A model generated the notes under the pieces. The model worked only from the letters and a program-made list of their open reading frames with translations. It did no database searches and had not been told where the DNA came from. A program made the translations under genes and the position numbers. Positions 1 through 7,927 of a DNA stretch of 64,000 bases are shown here, one piece after another. Position 1 is the stretch's first letter, and every line of letters starts with the position of its first letter. The DNA is from an uncultured Alphaproteobacteria bacterium (GTDB lineage Bacteria; Pseudomonadota; Alphaproteobacteria; Micropepsales; Micropepsaceae), in NCBI GenBank assembly GCA_903862715.1, contig CAIOYY010000063.1:1-64000 (forward strand). Reading direction: 5' to 3'.

Positions 1-259
1 GGAAAACTCGCACCTTTCTGTGCGGCGACGAGAGCGAAAAATGCAGCGCTTCAAATCTCAGGGCCAGGCCCAGCGCTTCGTCTCCATCCATGGAGCCATC
101 TACAATCTCTTCAACGTTCAAAGGCACCTGATTTCACGATCTACCCTCCGCACCTTCCGGGCCACCGCCATGGAGGGATGGATCGCCGCGTCCGCCGCAG
201 CTGCGTGAATTTTCAGATCAAAAATGTCATGCGGCTGGCCGAGTTAACCTGACAACACC
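1..259 (+). mobile_element. Right end of an IS6-family insertion sequence
   Basis: The window opens inside an insertion sequence. A transposase 3' end (bases 2-208) is followed by about 50 bases of non-coding DNA ending in GTTAACCTGACAACACC near base 259. Immediately after, the reading frame of a tamB remnant becomes recognisable, so I place the element boundary at about 259. The terminal inverted repeat cannot be confirmed because the left end lies outside the window. The IS6 assignment rests on the transposase C-terminus. Confidence 0.6.
2..208 (+). CDS. IS6-family transposase, C-terminal fragment (5' part outside window)
   Basis: Frame 2 is open from the first bases and reads ENSHLSVRRRERKMQRFKS and then AQRFVSIHGAIYNLFNVQRH. 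This is the characteristic tail of IS6/IS26-type DDE transposases: the ENSH segment carries the catalytic Glu, followed by RRRER..M..FKS..AQRF and the N.QRHL motif. About 68 residues are visible; the family is usually about 230-240 residues, so most of the gene lies upstream of the window. The ATG-initiated ORF in the track (20-208) is only an internal start. Whether the full gene is intact cannot be judged here. Confidence 0.8.
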   Translation, partial: ENSHLSVRRRERKMQRFKSQGQAQRFVSIHGAIYNLFNVQRHLISRSTLRTFRATAMEGWIAASAAAA

Positions 260-591
260 TTTCGGCCTATGAGGCCATTCAGCTGGCGCAGCTTTCCGGC
301 GCGTTGGGCGGCTTCGGCGGCGGCGGGGGCGTGCTGGATTTTGCCCGGCGCGTCACCAGCCTCGACGTCCTGCGTATCGAACCGCCTGCCGGGGGCGATA
401 TCGCCAATCCTTCCGTTACGGCCGGGAAATATGTGACCGAGCGGGTTTATATCGGCGCGCGGCGCGACGCCGAAACCTCCTACAGCGCGATTGAGGTCCA
501 GATCGAGGTGACGCCCAACATCGCCGTTCAGATCGAGACCGGCAGCGACAACAGCCAGGCGGCGGGCGTGAACTGGCAATGGGATTATTGA
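260..591 (+). pseudogene. tamB: tamB 3' remnant (TamB/DUF490 C-terminal domain)
   Basis: From about base 259 the frame reads LSAYEAIQLAQLSGALGGFG and continues through GKYVTERVYIGARRD and VTPNIAVQIETG to the terminal WQWDY. This is the conserved C-terminal beta domain of TamB, the inner-membrane partner of the TamA/BamA outer-membrane assembly factor; the W-x-W-D-Y ending is typical. Only about 110 residues of a protein normally over 1000 residues remain. The frame hits a stop (TGA at 250) just before the recognisable segment, inside the IS end. The gene therefore looks cut by the adjacent IS6 element. The rest could lie beyond the left edge of the element or be deleted. Confidence 0.7.
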
Positions 592-716
592 CCGCCTCCG
601 GCATTCATGGCGTTCGTTTGGTTCGGCGCGCCAAATCGGGCTAGGCTCCTTCCTTACAAACGTTCCCGGCACGGTACCGGGGTGTTGGCGGCATTGCCGG
701 GAGGGGCGATCTGACC

Positions 717-2105
717 ATGGCCATGGCCGGCAAGGCAGTCCACGCGGACTCGATCATCAACGAGTCGAAGATCGGCCGTTTTCAGCTGCTGGTGCTGATC
801 CTTGGCGGCCTCGTACTGTTTACCGACGGCTTCAACACGCAAGATCTCGGTTACGTCGCCTTCGCGGTGCGCGACGAACTGGGTCTCGATCAAACCTCCC
901 TCGGCACCGTATTGTCGGCGGGCGTGCTGGGTCTCCTGGCGGGGTATATTCTGCTCTCGCCGGTCGCCGGATATATCGGCCCGAAGAAGATGGTCGTCTT
1001 CTCGGTCGGCATGTATGGACTTATGGCGATCTTGAGCTCATTCGCCAATGATGTGATGCAACTCATCGTGCTCCGGTTCTTCACCGGCGTGGCGCTGGCG
1101 AGCGCGATACCCTCCATCGTGGCGCTTGTGGGCGAATTCGCGCCGATGCGACGACGCTCGAGTTTCATCACTTTCAGCTATTTCGGTCTGTCGCTGGGGC
1201 AGATTTCCGCCGGGCTGACGTCGGACCTTCTGCTCACCGATTTTGGCTGGCGGGCCGTGCTTCTTTCCGGCGGTGTCATAGCGCTCGCCATCGTGCCGGT
1301 GCTCCTCTTTCTTCTGCCGGAATCGATCGAATATCTCGTCAATCGCGGGGGCAAGCCGGAACGCGCACTGCAGACTTTGCAACGTGCGGTGCCGGATGCG
1401 GCGCTGGGTGACAATACAGTTATCTTGGCAGGCGAGAGGGCAACGCAGCGTGTGTTCGTGACAGAACTTTTTCAGGAACGCCGGTCGCTCGGCACGCTCC
1501 TGATCTGGCTCGCCATCATGATGAACCTCATTCCGAACCAGTTCTTTGGAAACTGGCTCACCACCATTCTCGTAGACAGTGGCTTCAGCGAAAGTGAGGC
1601 CATCTATGTGAAGATGGCGAATGACGGCGCGGGGATGATCGTTGCGTTCATCATCGGACCGCTGATGGATCGCTATGGTCCTTATCGCGTGATGGTGGCG
1701 ACCTTCCTGCTGGGTTCGGTCTTTGTCGCGGCCACCGGCGTCACGCTGACCTATGGCGCGTTCATTCCGATCATCACGATGGCCATCCTTGTCGGTCTCT
1801 GCAACAGCGGCATTCAGAAGGGCTCGAATGCCGTCGGCGCGCATTTTTATCCCACGGCGTTGCGCTCGGCGGGGATTGGGTGGGGCCTCGGCGTCGGACG
1901 TCTTAGCGCCTTCGCCACGCCGATCATCGCGGGAATTCTTCTCGATCTCGGCTGGCCGCCAGCAAGCCTGTTCTATCTTGTGGCCGCGCCGTTGATTGTC
2001 GGCGCGCTGGCGCATTTTACCTTGCAGAAATTCTATGGCGCGCGCCGGGCTGCCGAGCCGCAACGCGAAGGCGCCGCGCAGGCGATCGTGACGCCCGCGC
2101 GCTGA
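717..2105 (+). CDS. MFS transporter, aromatic acid:H+ symporter (AAHS) family
   Basis: A 462-residue major facilitator with about 12 predicted membrane segments. The first segment carries the DGFNTQDLGYVA motif that replaces DGFD.Q..GY in AAHS carriers such as PcaK and BenK. A charged loop follows helix 2 (GYIGPKKM), PES appears at the end of the N-domain (LLPESIEYLV), and a second MDRYGPYRVM loop lies in the C-half. Its likely role is proton-coupled uptake of an aromatic or related organic acid across the inner membrane; the substrate cannot be read from sequence. The start is ATG 717, 10 bases after GGGAGGGG; a second in-frame ATG lies 6 bases on. It ends one base before the convergent glcF. 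Confidence 0.85.
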   Translation: MAMAGKAVHADSIINESKIGRFQLLVLILGGLVLFTDGFNTQDLGYVAFAVRDELGLDQTSLGTVLSAGVLGLLAGYILLSPVAGYIGPKKMVVFSVGMYGLMAILSSFANDVMQLIVLRFFTGVALASAIPSIVALVGEFAPMRRRSSFITFSYFGLSLGQISAGLTSDLLLTDFGWRAVLLSGGVIALAIVPVLLFLLPESIEYLVNRGGKPERALQTLQRAVPDAALGDNTVILAGERATQRVFVTELFQERRSLGTLLIWLAIMMNLIPNQFFGNWLTTILVDSGFSESEAIYVKMANDGAGMIVAFIIGPLMDRYGPYRVMVATFLLGSVFVAATGVTLTYGAFIPIITMAILVGLCNSGIQKGSNAVGAHFYPTALRSAGIGWGLGVGRLSAFATPIIAGILLDLGWPPASLFYLVAAPLIVGALAHFTLQKFYGARRAAEPQREGAAQAIVTPAR

Positions 2106-3392
2106 TTATTCTTCTCCCATGGCGACCGGACGGGGCCCCCCGCCGGCCCAATCAAGAAGTTCGGCAATATGGATCGCCGGCAGATTGCCACCGCCCGACA
2201 ATTGCGTGAGGCATCCGGCATTGCCCGATGCAATGACGCTGGCGCCGCTCGCTCTGATGCTCGCGAGTTTCTTCGCCCGCAGGCCTTCGGAAATCTCGGG
2301 CTGCAGCAGACTGTAACTTCCCGCGGATCCACAACAGAGATGGGGATCCGCAAACGTCGTCAAACGAAAGCCCGCTGACGAAAGCAGTGCTTCTCCGCGC
2401 CCCTGTAGGCGCTGTGCATGCTGCAGCGAACAGGGCGGATGATAGGCGACATTCAGGCTCAGAAAGGCAATCCAGTTGGGAGGTTGCGCCAGAGGCTCCG
2501 CAAGCTCGGTGAAGTCGCGCATCCTCGCGGAAAAATTTTTCGCGCGGGTCTCCCATTCGGCATCACCGGCGAACAGGCGGTCATAATCTTTCAGGAACGC
2601 GGCGCAGCCGGTTGCGGTGGACAGCGCTGCCGCGAGGGGTGCCTTGGCGTCTTCGGCCTCGAAAGCCTCGATCACGCGTTTCGCGCTTTTCTTTGCCAGC
2701 GCCTCGTCGCCCATATGAAGCGCCAATGCGCCGCAGCACCCGGCGCCTTCCAAGGGTTCCGCATGGGCGCCAGTTCTGGCCAGCATGCGCCGCGCCGCGA
2801 GATCAATGCCCGGTGCCAGCACTTTCTGCGCACATCCCTCGAGCAAGGCGATGCGTCGCATATCCGCGTTTGTTTCCGGTAATTTTCTGTGGACGTCCCG
2901 CAATTTTTGCCGGAGGGGAATTTTAACCGCCATCTTGCCGATCCTGCCTGGAAGCTGTCTGGCGATAGGACCAAAAATCCTGCCGACCGATGTCAGCACC
3001 GAGAACAATGCAGGCGTCATCAACACGCGAAGCACGAAGGTACGAAACAGCCGCTCGCCAAACGGGCGTCTATAGGTCTTTGCGATGTGAACACGCGCCG
3101 TATCGACCAGCGCCGCATAATCGACGCCGGACGGACAGGTTGTGCGGCAGCCGAGGCAGGACAGGCAGCGATCAATGTGGCGCACCGTGTCGGACGAGGG
3201 CGGCGCATCGCTTTCCAGCATATGCTGCATCAGCATGATACGGCCACGCGGCGAGTCGCGCTCGTCGCCAAGCAGCAGATAGGTCGGACAGGTCGCGGTG
3301 CAAAAGCCGCAATGGACGCATTTGCGCAAGGCCTGCTCCGCGCCCTTCATATGCGGGTCGGCAAGTTGCTCCGGCGTGAAAGCGGTACGCAT
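2106..3392 (-). CDS. glcF: Glycolate oxidase iron-sulfur subunit GlcF
   Basis: Electron-transfer subunit of membrane-associated glycolate oxidase GlcDEF, which oxidises glycolate to glyoxylate. The 428 residues show two ferredoxin-type 4Fe-4S motifs near the N-terminus (CVHCGFCTATCPTY and CLSCLGCRTTCPSG). Two CCG-type Cys-rich domains follow (GCCGALALHMG and CCGSAGSYSL), as in GlcF and other heterodisulfide-reductase-like subunits. The length is normal. The start ATG overlaps the glcE stop by one base (TGATG), so translation is coupled. It is the last gene of the minus-strand glcDEF operon and is tail-to-tail with the MFS gene with no gap. Confidence 0.95.
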   Translation of the reverse strand: MRTAFTPEQLADPHMKGAEQALRKCVHCGFCTATCPTYLLLGDERDSPRGRIMLMQHMLESDAPPSSDTVRHIDRCLSCLGCRTTCPSGVDYAALVDTARVHIAKTYRRPFGERLFRTFVLRVLMTPALFSVLTSVGRIFGPIARQLPGRIGKMAVKIPLRQKLRDVHRKLPETNADMRRIALLEGCAQKVLAPGIDLAARRMLARTGAHAEPLEGAGCCGALALHMGDEALAKKSAKRVIEAFEAEDAKAPLAAALSTATGCAAFLKDYDRLFAGDAEWETRAKNFSARMRDFTELAEPLAQPPNWIAFLSLNVAYHPPCSLQHAQRLQGRGEALLSSAGFRLTTFADPHLCCGSAGSYSLLQPEISEGLRAKKLASIRASGASVIASGNAGCLTQLSGGGNLPAIHIAELLDWAGGGPRPVAMGEE

Positions 3393-4600
3393 CAGACGTC
3401 CTCGTACATGCGGCCGGGATTGAACAGATGCATGGGATCAAAAGCGGTCTTGACCGCGCGGGTCAGTGCCGCGCGCGCGGGTGGCTCCGGCTCGAATACC
3501 GAAAGGCGCGACCGCGCCTGCGCGCCCGCACGCATCAGCATGGCGCTTCCCCCGAATTTGGCGGTGATTTTCCGTAAGCGTTCTTCTACTTCGCGCGAGG
3601 CGGGAAGGCCAAGCCACAAAACCTCCCCCGCCCAGTCGGCATACCAGAACGAGGCTTCGCTCTCCGCGAGGGCTTCATAGGCGCGGGTTGAGGGAACGAA
3701 CAACCGCCAGATATCGCTATTGTGCTGGCGGAACGGCGTGCCATTGCCGATTTCCGCGAAAAGCGCCGCCGTCACGTCGTCCTCAAGCACGGTAAGATTC
3801 TGTTTCGAAAAAATGTCGCGCAACCGGGCGATCTTGTCGATCACGGGGTCCTCTGCGCCTTCGATCCGGATCAACGCCAAGCCATTTGCCTGGGAAAGAT
3901 GGGCGGCGTGCAATGCGGTGCTCAGCGCGCAGAGTTGAGCTGGCAAATAGGCAAGACCTGTCGCTTCGAACGGCAACCCGGCCGCTTTGCGCAGCAGCGA
4001 AAGCCCTTCGTCGGCGTGACAATCGCGGATGGCGATAGCGGGCGCACGGGAAAGCGCGGGGACCACGCGAAAGGTCATCTCGGTCAGCGCGCCGAGTGTG
4101 CCGAATGCGCCGCACAGAAGTTTGGGCAGATCGAATCCGGTGACATTTTTTACCACGCGTCCGCCCGCTTTGATGGCTTCACCGTCACCATTGACGAAGC
4201 GGCAACCGATCAGATGATCGCGCACCGCGCCCGATTTGAAGCGCCGCGAACCACAGGCATTTGCCGCGGCCACGCCCGCCAGCGTTGCGCTCCCCGACTT
4301 TTCGCCGAAGAGCGGCCCCCAATCGGCGGGCGCAAAGGCCAGCATCTGACGGCGCGCGGAAAGCGTAGCCTCAATTTCGGCGATGGGCGTTGCCGCACGT
4401 GCCGTGAAAATCAGTTCGTCCGGCTCATAGGTCTGCATGCCGGAAAAATGGCTCAGATCGAGTAGTCGGTCGGCTTCCGTGACGCGTCCGTAAGATCGTT
4501 TGGTGCCTCCGGAAACAATCTCGAAACATAGACGATTGAGCGCCGCGTCGCGTACGGCGTCGGATAGTTCGGCCTCGGTCTGCGGTGTAATCCTCTCCAC
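3392..4600 (-). CDS. glcE: Glycolate oxidase FAD-binding subunit GlcE
   Basis: Second flavin-domain subunit of glycolate oxidase. The 402 residues begin with a PCMH-type FAD-binding fold (IVSGGTKRSYGR, then DLSHFSGM and TARAATPIAEIEATL). The segment FAPADWGPLFGEKSGSATLAG is followed by GGRVVKNVTGFDLPKLLCG, the GlcE signature. It ends in LFNPGRMYEDV, the usual end of FAD-linked oxidases. GlcE is shorter than GlcD because it lacks most of the substrate-cap domain. Three bases separate it from glcD upstream, and its stop overlaps the glcF start, so the operon order is glcD-glcE-glcF. Confidence 0.95.
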   Translation of the reverse strand: MERITPQTEAELSDAVRDAALNRLCFEIVSGGTKRSYGRVTEADRLLDLSHFSGMQTYEPDELIFTARAATPIAEIEATLSARRQMLAFAPADWGPLFGEKSGSATLAGVAAANACGSRRFKSGAVRDHLIGCRFVNGDGEAIKAGGRVVKNVTGFDLPKLLCGAFGTLGALTEMTFRVVPALSRAPAIAIRDCHADEGLSLLRKAAGLPFEATGLAYLPAQLCALSTALHAAHLSQANGLALIRIEGAEDPVIDKIARLRDIFSKQNLTVLEDDVTAALFAEIGNGTPFRQHNSDIWRLFVPSTRAYEALAESEASFWYADWAGEVLWLGLPASREVEERLRKITAKFGGSAMLMRAGAQARSRLSVFEPEPPARAALTRAVKTAFDPMHLFNPGRMYEDV

Positions 4601-4603
4601 GCA

Positions 4604-6091
4604 CTACATCCTGGGAATATTGGGATAGGGCAGATGGCCCCCATGCACGTGCATATGCCCCTGTTCGACGCAGGCATGCAGCGTCGGAAAGACTTTTCCC
4701 GGGTTGAGCAGCGATTGCGCGTCGAAGGCGCATTTCAGTCTTTGTTGCTGCGCGAGGTCGGGATCGGAAAACATTTCGCCCATCAGCGCTTTCTTCTCGA
4801 CACCGATACCGTGTTCGCCGCTGAGAACGCCGCCCACCTTGACGCAGAGCTTGAGAATATCCGCGCCGAAAGCCTCGGCACGCTCGAGATCGCCCGGCGC
4901 CATCACGTCGAACACGATCAGTGGATGCAGATTGCCGTCTCCGGCATGAAACACATTGCAGCAGCCAAGGCCGTAATGTTCGGACATGGCCGCGATTTCG
5001 CTGAGCACATGCGGTAACTCGCGGCGCGGGATCGTGCCGTCCATGCACAGCATGTCGGGTCTCAAACGTCCCATGGCGGCGAAAGCAGCCTTGCGGCCGG
5101 ACCAGACGCGGGCGCGGTCCGCATTGTCGCGGCAATCGCGAATTTCATGCGCATTCGATGCCCGTGCAATAGCCGTGATGCGCTCGCCCGCATCACGAAC
5201 TTCCGCATCCATGCCATCAATTTCGCAGATCAGGATGGCTTCGGCGTCGGCCGGATAACCCGGTGCACAAAACGCTTCCACCGCTTCGATGCAGCGTTTG
5301 TCCATGAATTCTAGCGCCGCCGGAATGATACCTTCCGCAATGATCGCACCCACCGCGCGCGCGGCGTCGGATACGGTAGGAAAGCCAAGCAGCATGGTGC
5401 GCGATGCCGGTGCGCGGGGAAGAATGCGTAACGTGGCCTCCGTCACGACGCCCAGAAGCCCCTCAGATCCGGCGACAATGCCGAGAAGGTCGAGGCCGCC
5501 ATCATCCGCATGTTTGCCACCCAGACGGACGCGCTCGCCGTCGAGCAGCGCCAGCTCCACGCCCATCAGATTATGCGTTGTCAGCCCATATTTCAGACAA
5601 TGAATGCCGCCGGAATTTTCGGCGACATTGCCGCCGATGGTGCAGGCGATCTGGCTGGAAGGATCGGGCGCGTAATAGAAACCGGCGGCTTCCACCGCGC
5701 GCGTCACCGATGCATTGGTCACGCCGGGCTGCACCACAATGCAGCGGTTCTCGATATCGATTTCAAGAACCCGGCTCATGCGGGTAAGGCTAAGAACGAT
5801 ACCATCGGCCAAAGGCAGCGCGCCGCCCGACAGTGATGTTCCGGCCCCGCGCGGCACGAGGCGGATATTCTCTCGTGTGGCATAAGAAAGAATGGCCGAC
5901 ACCTGTTCGGCCGTTTTCGGCAATACACATACAAGCGGTATCTGGCGATATGCCGTCAGCGCGTCGCCATCATAGGCAGTCAGTGTGGCATCGTCGGCAA
6001 CCACGCCGTCGGGCACGATGGTGCGCAGATGTGCGGCAATTTCAGCGCGACGCGCCATCACCTGTGGATCGGGGACGGGAAGGTTCAACAT
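4604..6091 (-). CDS. glcD: Glycolate oxidase catalytic FAD subunit GlcD
   Basis: Catalytic flavoprotein of glycolate oxidase (glycolate or D-lactate type 2-hydroxyacid oxidised to the 2-oxoacid). The 495 residues contain the PCMH FAD motif PRGAGTSLSGGALPL, the SSQIACTIGGNVAENSGG segment, and the C-terminal metal/substrate motifs HAGDGNLHPLI and SGEHGIGVEKK, all conserved in GlcD. The length is typical (about 499 in E. coli). It is the first gene of the minus-strand operon. About 150 bases separate it from the divergent permease gene, and that gap holds a perfect 8-base inverted repeat 20 bases upstream of the ATG. Confidence 0.95.
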   Translation of the reverse strand: MLNLPVPDPQVMARRAEIAAHLRTIVPDGVVADDATLTAYDGDALTAYRQIPLVCVLPKTAEQVSAILSYATRENIRLVPRGAGTSLSGGALPLADGIVLSLTRMSRVLEIDIENRCIVVQPGVTNASVTRAVEAAGFYYAPDPSSQIACTIGGNVAENSGGIHCLKYGLTTHNLMGVELALLDGERVRLGGKHADDGGLDLLGIVAGSEGLLGVVTEATLRILPRAPASRTMLLGFPTVSDAARAVGAIIAEGIIPAALEFMDKRCIEAVEAFCAPGYPADAEAILICEIDGMDAEVRDAGERITAIARASNAHEIRDCRDNADRARVWSGRKAAFAAMGRLRPDMLCMDGTIPRRELPHVLSEIAAMSEHYGLGCCNVFHAGDGNLHPLIVFDVMAPGDLERAEAFGADILKLCVKVGGVLSGEHGIGVEKKALMGEMFSDPDLAQQQRLKCAFDAQSLLNPGKVFPTLHACVEQGHMHVHGGHLPYPNIPRM

Positions 6092-6110
6092 TGGGGCATT
6101 GTTATAGGCC

Positions 6111-6136
6111 CTTACCCCGTCATGCCTAGGGGTAAG
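6111..6136. promoter_or_regulatory. Inverted repeat in the glcD/glcA divergent promoter region (candidate operator)
   Basis: CTTACCCC-N10-GGGGTAAG is a perfect 8-base inverted repeat. It lies 20 bases upstream of the glcD start and about 105 bases upstream of the permease start. Its symmetry and central position between two divergent glycolate operons fit a dimeric regulator site. No glcC-like regulator gene is seen nearby, so the binding protein is unknown. Confidence 0.4.
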
Positions 6137-6242
6137 AAAGGCGTTTCACAGGCCTTGCGCCCGTTGCTGCGCGCTGAGAATGTTGCCCTACGGGGACATC
6201 CGGACCGCGAAACAATAGAAGCGGCCGGGCAGGGGGGCTATC

Positions 6243-7910
6243 ATGGAAGTCTGGAGTCAGATTTACGATCCGTTCGGCAATACGGCCGTGTCGACGCTCG
6301 CCGCTGCCATCCCTGCGGTGCTGCTCCTCGGGCTGATTGCATCCGGCAAGATCAAGGTTCATCTGGCGGCGCTTGTGGCGCTGGCGGCAGCCGTCCTGAT
6401 CGCTATTTTTGCTTTCACCATGCCCGCCGGAATGGCGCTGCGCGCGACCGCTTTCGGCGCGGTGATCGGGCTGTTCCCGATCGGCTGGATCATTCTGAAT
6501 GTGATTTTTCTCTATCGTCTTACGGTCGAAAACGGGTCCTTCGACATCATCAAGCAATCGATTGCGAGCGTCACCCCCGACCGGCGTCTGCAGTTGCTTC
6601 TGATTGCATTCTGTTTCGGCGCCTTTTTCGAAGGGGCGGCTGGTTTCGGCACACCCGTCGCGGTGACGGGCGCCATTCTGATGGGCCTCGGGTTTTCGCC
6701 GCTCGCCGCGGCGGGGCTTTCACTTATCGCCAATACCGCGCCGGTTGCCTTCGGCGCACTTGGTACGCCCATTCAGGGACTGGCCACCGCGACAGGTTTT
6801 GATCCCTATATTCTCGGCGCGATGGTCGGACGGCAATTGCCGTTCTTTTCCGTTATCGTGCCGTTCTGGCTGATATGGGCCTTTGCCGGTTGGCGCGGCA
6901 TGATGCAGGTCTGGCCCGCGGCGCTGGTGTGCGGTGTGTCTTTTGCCATCCCGCAATTCCTGATTTCGAATTACATCAATCCCTGGATTGTCGATATCGG
7001 CGCTTCCGTCATTGCAATGGCGTGCCTCATCGGATTTTTCCGCTTCTGGCAGCCCGCCGAATTATGGACCTCACCGCGTCTGCGTCAGCGAGACGATTCC
7101 GCTGCGACCATGCCGCCGCCAAAACCGCTGGGTCCCAAGGTCAGCACACGCGAAACGCTGCGCGCCTGGGCGCCCTGGATTATTCTCTGTGTCGTCATCG
7201 GCATATGGGGCACGGACCAGTTCAAGCGGTTTGCCAATTCGCTGTTCGCGCCTGCCTTCCCAGTGGAAGGTCTGCATCAACTCGTACAGAAGATGCCGCC
7301 GGTCGCGCTCGAACCGCTGAACGAAGGCGCGGTGTTCACCTTCACCTTTCTGTCCTATTCGGGCACGGGTATTCTCGTGTCGGCGATCATCGCTGCCATC
7401 TATATGCGTTTCCCGATTTCGCGCCTGATCGCGGCCTATTGGGAAACGCTGAAAATCGTCCGCTACTCACTCGTCACCATTGCCGCGATGCTGGCGCTTG
7501 GCACGCTGTCGCGTTACTCCGGCGTCGACGCGACGCTGGGGCTGGCCTTTGCAGCCACGGGCTTTTTCTATCCCTTCTTCGGCACATTACTCGGCTGGCT
7601 CGGTGTCGCCCTTACGGGTTCCGACACGGCATCTAATGTGCTGTTCGGCGGGCTGCAGCGCGTCACTTCCGAACAATTGGGCATCTCGCCGATCCTGATG
7701 GGCGCCGCGAATTCATCGGGTGGCGTCATGGGCAAAATGATCGATGCACAATCCATCGTGGTGGCGTCCACTGCGACGGGCTGGTTCGGACATGAATCTT
7801 CGATCCTGAGATTCGTATTCTGGCATTCGATTGTACTCGCATCTCTGGTCGGCGTGCTGGTAATGCTCCAGGCCTATGTATGGCCCTTTACGGCCATGGT
7901 GCTGGAATAA
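6243..7910 (+). CDS. glcA: L-lactate/glycolate permease (LctP family), probable GlcA
   Basis: A 555-residue integral membrane carrier of the lactate permease family, with roughly 12-14 hydrophobic segments. It shows family motifs such as FGAFFEGAAGFGTPVAVTGA, then SLIANTAPVAFGALGTPI and LTGSDTASNVLFGGLQ. E. coli LldP and GlcA are close paralogues that take up L-lactate, D-lactate and glycolate. The glcDEF and glcB neighbours favour glycolate. It starts at an ATG preceded by GGGGGG and is followed 17 bases later by glcB, so the two are probably co-transcribed. The assignment to glycolate rather than lactate is inference from context. Confidence 0.85.
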   Translation: MEVWSQIYDPFGNTAVSTLAAAIPAVLLLGLIASGKIKVHLAALVALAAAVLIAIFAFTMPAGMALRATAFGAVIGLFPIGWIILNVIFLYRLTVENGSFDIIKQSIASVTPDRRLQLLLIAFCFGAFFEGAAGFGTPVAVTGAILMGLGFSPLAAAGLSLIANTAPVAFGALGTPIQGLATATGFDPYILGAMVGRQLPFFSVIVPFWLIWAFAGWRGMMQVWPAALVCGVSFAIPQFLISNYINPWIVDIGASVIAMACLIGFFRFWQPAELWTSPRLRQRDDSAATMPPPKPLGPKVSTRETLRAWAPWIILCVVIGIWGTDQFKRFANSLFAPAFPVEGLHQLVQKMPPVALEPLNEGAVFTFTFLSYSGTGILVSAIIAAIYMRFPISRLIAAYWETLKIVRYSLVTIAAMLALGTLSRYSGVDATLGLAFAATGFFYPFFGTLLGWLGVALTGSDTASNVLFGGLQRVTSEQLGISPILMGAANSSGGVMGKMIDAQSIVVASTATGWFGHESSILRFVFWHSIVLASLVGVLVMLQAYVWPFTAMVLE

Positions 7911-7927
7911 TCTAACGGGAAATCATC

